From: Pseudomonadota bacterium | Lineage (GTDB): Bacteria; Pseudomonadota; Gammaproteobacteria; Xanthomonadales; Ahniellaceae | Direction: 5' to 3' | Assembly: GCA_022843465.1 (NCBI GenBank) | Contig: JALHNO010000008.1 | Location: forward strand, 57,688 to 121,687 | Length of the DNA: 64,000 bases | Part shown: positions 63,057 to 64,000 of the stretch, one piece after another | Position numbering within the stretch: position 1 is the first letter of the stretch | How the letters are laid out: each line of letters starts with the position of its first letter | Made by a program: the position numbers and the translations under genes | Notes under the pieces: model-generated | What the model saw: only the letters and a program-made list of their open reading frames with translations | What the model was told of the DNA's origin: nothing | Database searches by the model: none

Positions 63057-64000
63057 ATGACCAAGCTCAATGCCAAGCCAAGCGCCCGAGTCGCACTTCC
63101 GGGTGTGCGTCGTCGCACCCTGGGAAGCGCGATCGCGATTGCTCTGGTGGCTGGCGCAGCCTCAAATGCGCAGGCCTTCGAGTTCAGTTCCGGTGACTGG
63201 AACGGAACCCTCGATACCCTGGTCTCCTACGGCATTTCGGTGCGCGTGGAAGACCGTGATTCCGATCTGATCGGTCTCGCCAACATCAATCCCCTGATCG
63301 GACTGCAGCCGCTGAGCACGCAGCTCCAGGCGCCGGGCCGATTCTCGGTGAACTCGGACGATGGCAACCTCAATTACGACAAGGGAGACCCGTTCTCCAA
63401 TGCCGTCAAGGCCACATCCGAACTCAGCATCAACTATCGCGAGAACAGCGGTGCGTTCATCCGGGCTACGTACTTCTACGACTTCGAAAATGCTGATCGC
63501 ACCGATCTGACTTCTGAGGCCAAGGAAAAAGTAGGGCGCGATCTTAAGCTGTTGGACGCCTTCGTCTTCCACAACTTCGACTTCGGTGGCAAGGCGGGCA
63601 ATGTGCGTCTGGGTCGCCAGGTTCACAGCTGGGGTGAGAGCACCTTCATCCAGGGCGGCATCAATACGATCAACCCGATTGATGTGTCCAAGCTCCGCGT
63701 CGCTGGCGCCGAGTTGAAGGAAGCCTTCCTGGGTGTCGAGTCGATCTCGAGTTCGTTCAACTTCAGCGAAAACCTGTCCGGTGAACTGGTCTATCTGTTC
63801 GAGTTCGAACAGACCGAACCGGATCCGATGGGCACCTATTTCGGCACCAATGACTTCGGCACCCTTGGGTCCGAGTTCGTGATGCTGAACTTTGGTCGTA
63901 CCGATGAACCCGCTTCGTTCGCCGCCTGCCAGCGTGGTCTGGTCAGTCCGGTGACCAATCCCCTCGGCTTCGCTTCCTGTAGTGCGGCTGTGCCGCGCGC
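63057..64000 (+). CDS. DUF1302 outer-membrane protein (partial, cut by the window end)
   Basis: The frame from the ATG at 63057 is open to the end of the window, about 314 residues. A basic, long signal peptide (RRTLGSAIAIALVAGAASNAQA) is followed by EFSSGDWNGTLDTLVSYGIS, ATSELSINYRENSGAFIRA and LGRQVHSWGESTFIQGGINT, conserved DUF1302 blocks. The family forms outer-membrane beta barrels often found with DUF1329 proteins in lipid or hydrophobic-compound use. CGGAGAGAGA lies upstream. The intact C-terminal half must lie beyond the window. Confidence 0.85.
   Translation, partial: MTKLNAKPSARVALPGVRRRTLGSAIAIALVAGAASNAQAFEFSSGDWNGTLDTLVSYGISVRVEDRDSDLIGLANINPLIGLQPLSTQLQAPGRFSVNSDDGNLNYDKGDPFSNAVKATSELSINYRENSGAFIRATYFYDFENADRTDLTSEAKEKVGRDLKLLDAFVFHNFDFGGKAGNVRLGRQVHSWGESTFIQGGINTINPIDVSKLRVAGAELKEAFLGVESISSSFNFSENLSGELVYLFEFEQTEPDPMGTYFGTNDFGTLGSEFVMLNFGRTDEPASFAACQRGLVSPVTNPLGFASCSAAVPR

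Noticed and set aside
1..64000. tRNA or rRNA genes
   Set aside because: No cloverleaf-like sequence with conserved T-arm or rRNA segment was recognised by eye on either strand; a covariance-model scan was not possible.

Overview
The window reads as chromosomal DNA of a GC-rich gammaproteobacterium, most likely of the Lysobacterales (Xanthomonadales). Support comes from gene neighbourhoods that I know from that group and from pseudomonads (a LytTR regulator and its kinase beside hemC, a SPOR protein after argS, a comF/bioB-F-H-C biotin cluster), from a bifunctional glucosylglycerol-phosphate synthase next to a YcaD-type transporter, and from many REP-like palindromes between genes. The species assignment is inference. 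I saw no phage, plasmid or rRNA/tRNA genes.

Layout. 0-11 kb: two LysR regulators, each divergent from a small metabolic or transport gene, a block in which three copies of a roughly 100-bp double-hairpin repeat alternate with two unrecognised ORFs (2.2-3.85 kb), a TPR protein, a methyltransferase, a DUF1801 protein, a membrane diguanylate cyclase, and an iodotyrosine-deiodinase-like nitroreductase. 11-18 kb: a small membrane protein, a giant periplasmic tricorn-type S41 protease, a SPOR protein and argS. 17.9-27.3 kb: secreted proteins (a matrixin-like metalloprotease and a beta-helix protein that share a short C-terminal tail), an endonuclease/exonuclease/phosphatase-family protein, and the two most repeat-rich stretches: a decayed IS200/IS605-like transposase inside nested inverted repeats (20.7-21.5 kb), and a 2.1-kb non-coding block with a large imperfect palindrome, a hexanucleotide repeat and a seven-fold hairpin array (23.6-25.8 kb).

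27.6-39.2 kb is metabolic: an SSS symporter, the osmolyte pair ggpPS-ycaD, a dicarboxylate/glutamate symporter, aceE with a probable TA-flanked MITE just upstream, an enoyl-reductase-like dehydrogenase and hemC. 39.5-51.1 kb holds the LytTR two-component pair with an esterase, a DUF1287 protein, comF, and the biotin operon bioB-bioF-bioH-bioC, with a candidate BirA operator in the comF/bioB gap. It ends with an operon of an S33 peptidase and a NatAB-like ABC exporter. 51.3-64 kb: a secreted beta-helix-like protein, a tandem 86-bp REP array, a Ca2+/Na+ antiporter, a DASS symporter, a histidine kinase with a double-receiver partner whose second receiver has lost its phosphoacceptor Asp, an SDR protein, a polyprenyl-phosphate glycosyltransferase, a VolA-like lipoprotein lipase and the start of a DUF1302 protein cut by the window edge.

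The stretches that known features do not explain best are the repeat-ORF alternation at 2.2-3.85 kb, the MITE fused to the aceE leader, the candidate bio operator, and the shared GFE tail on two secreted proteins.
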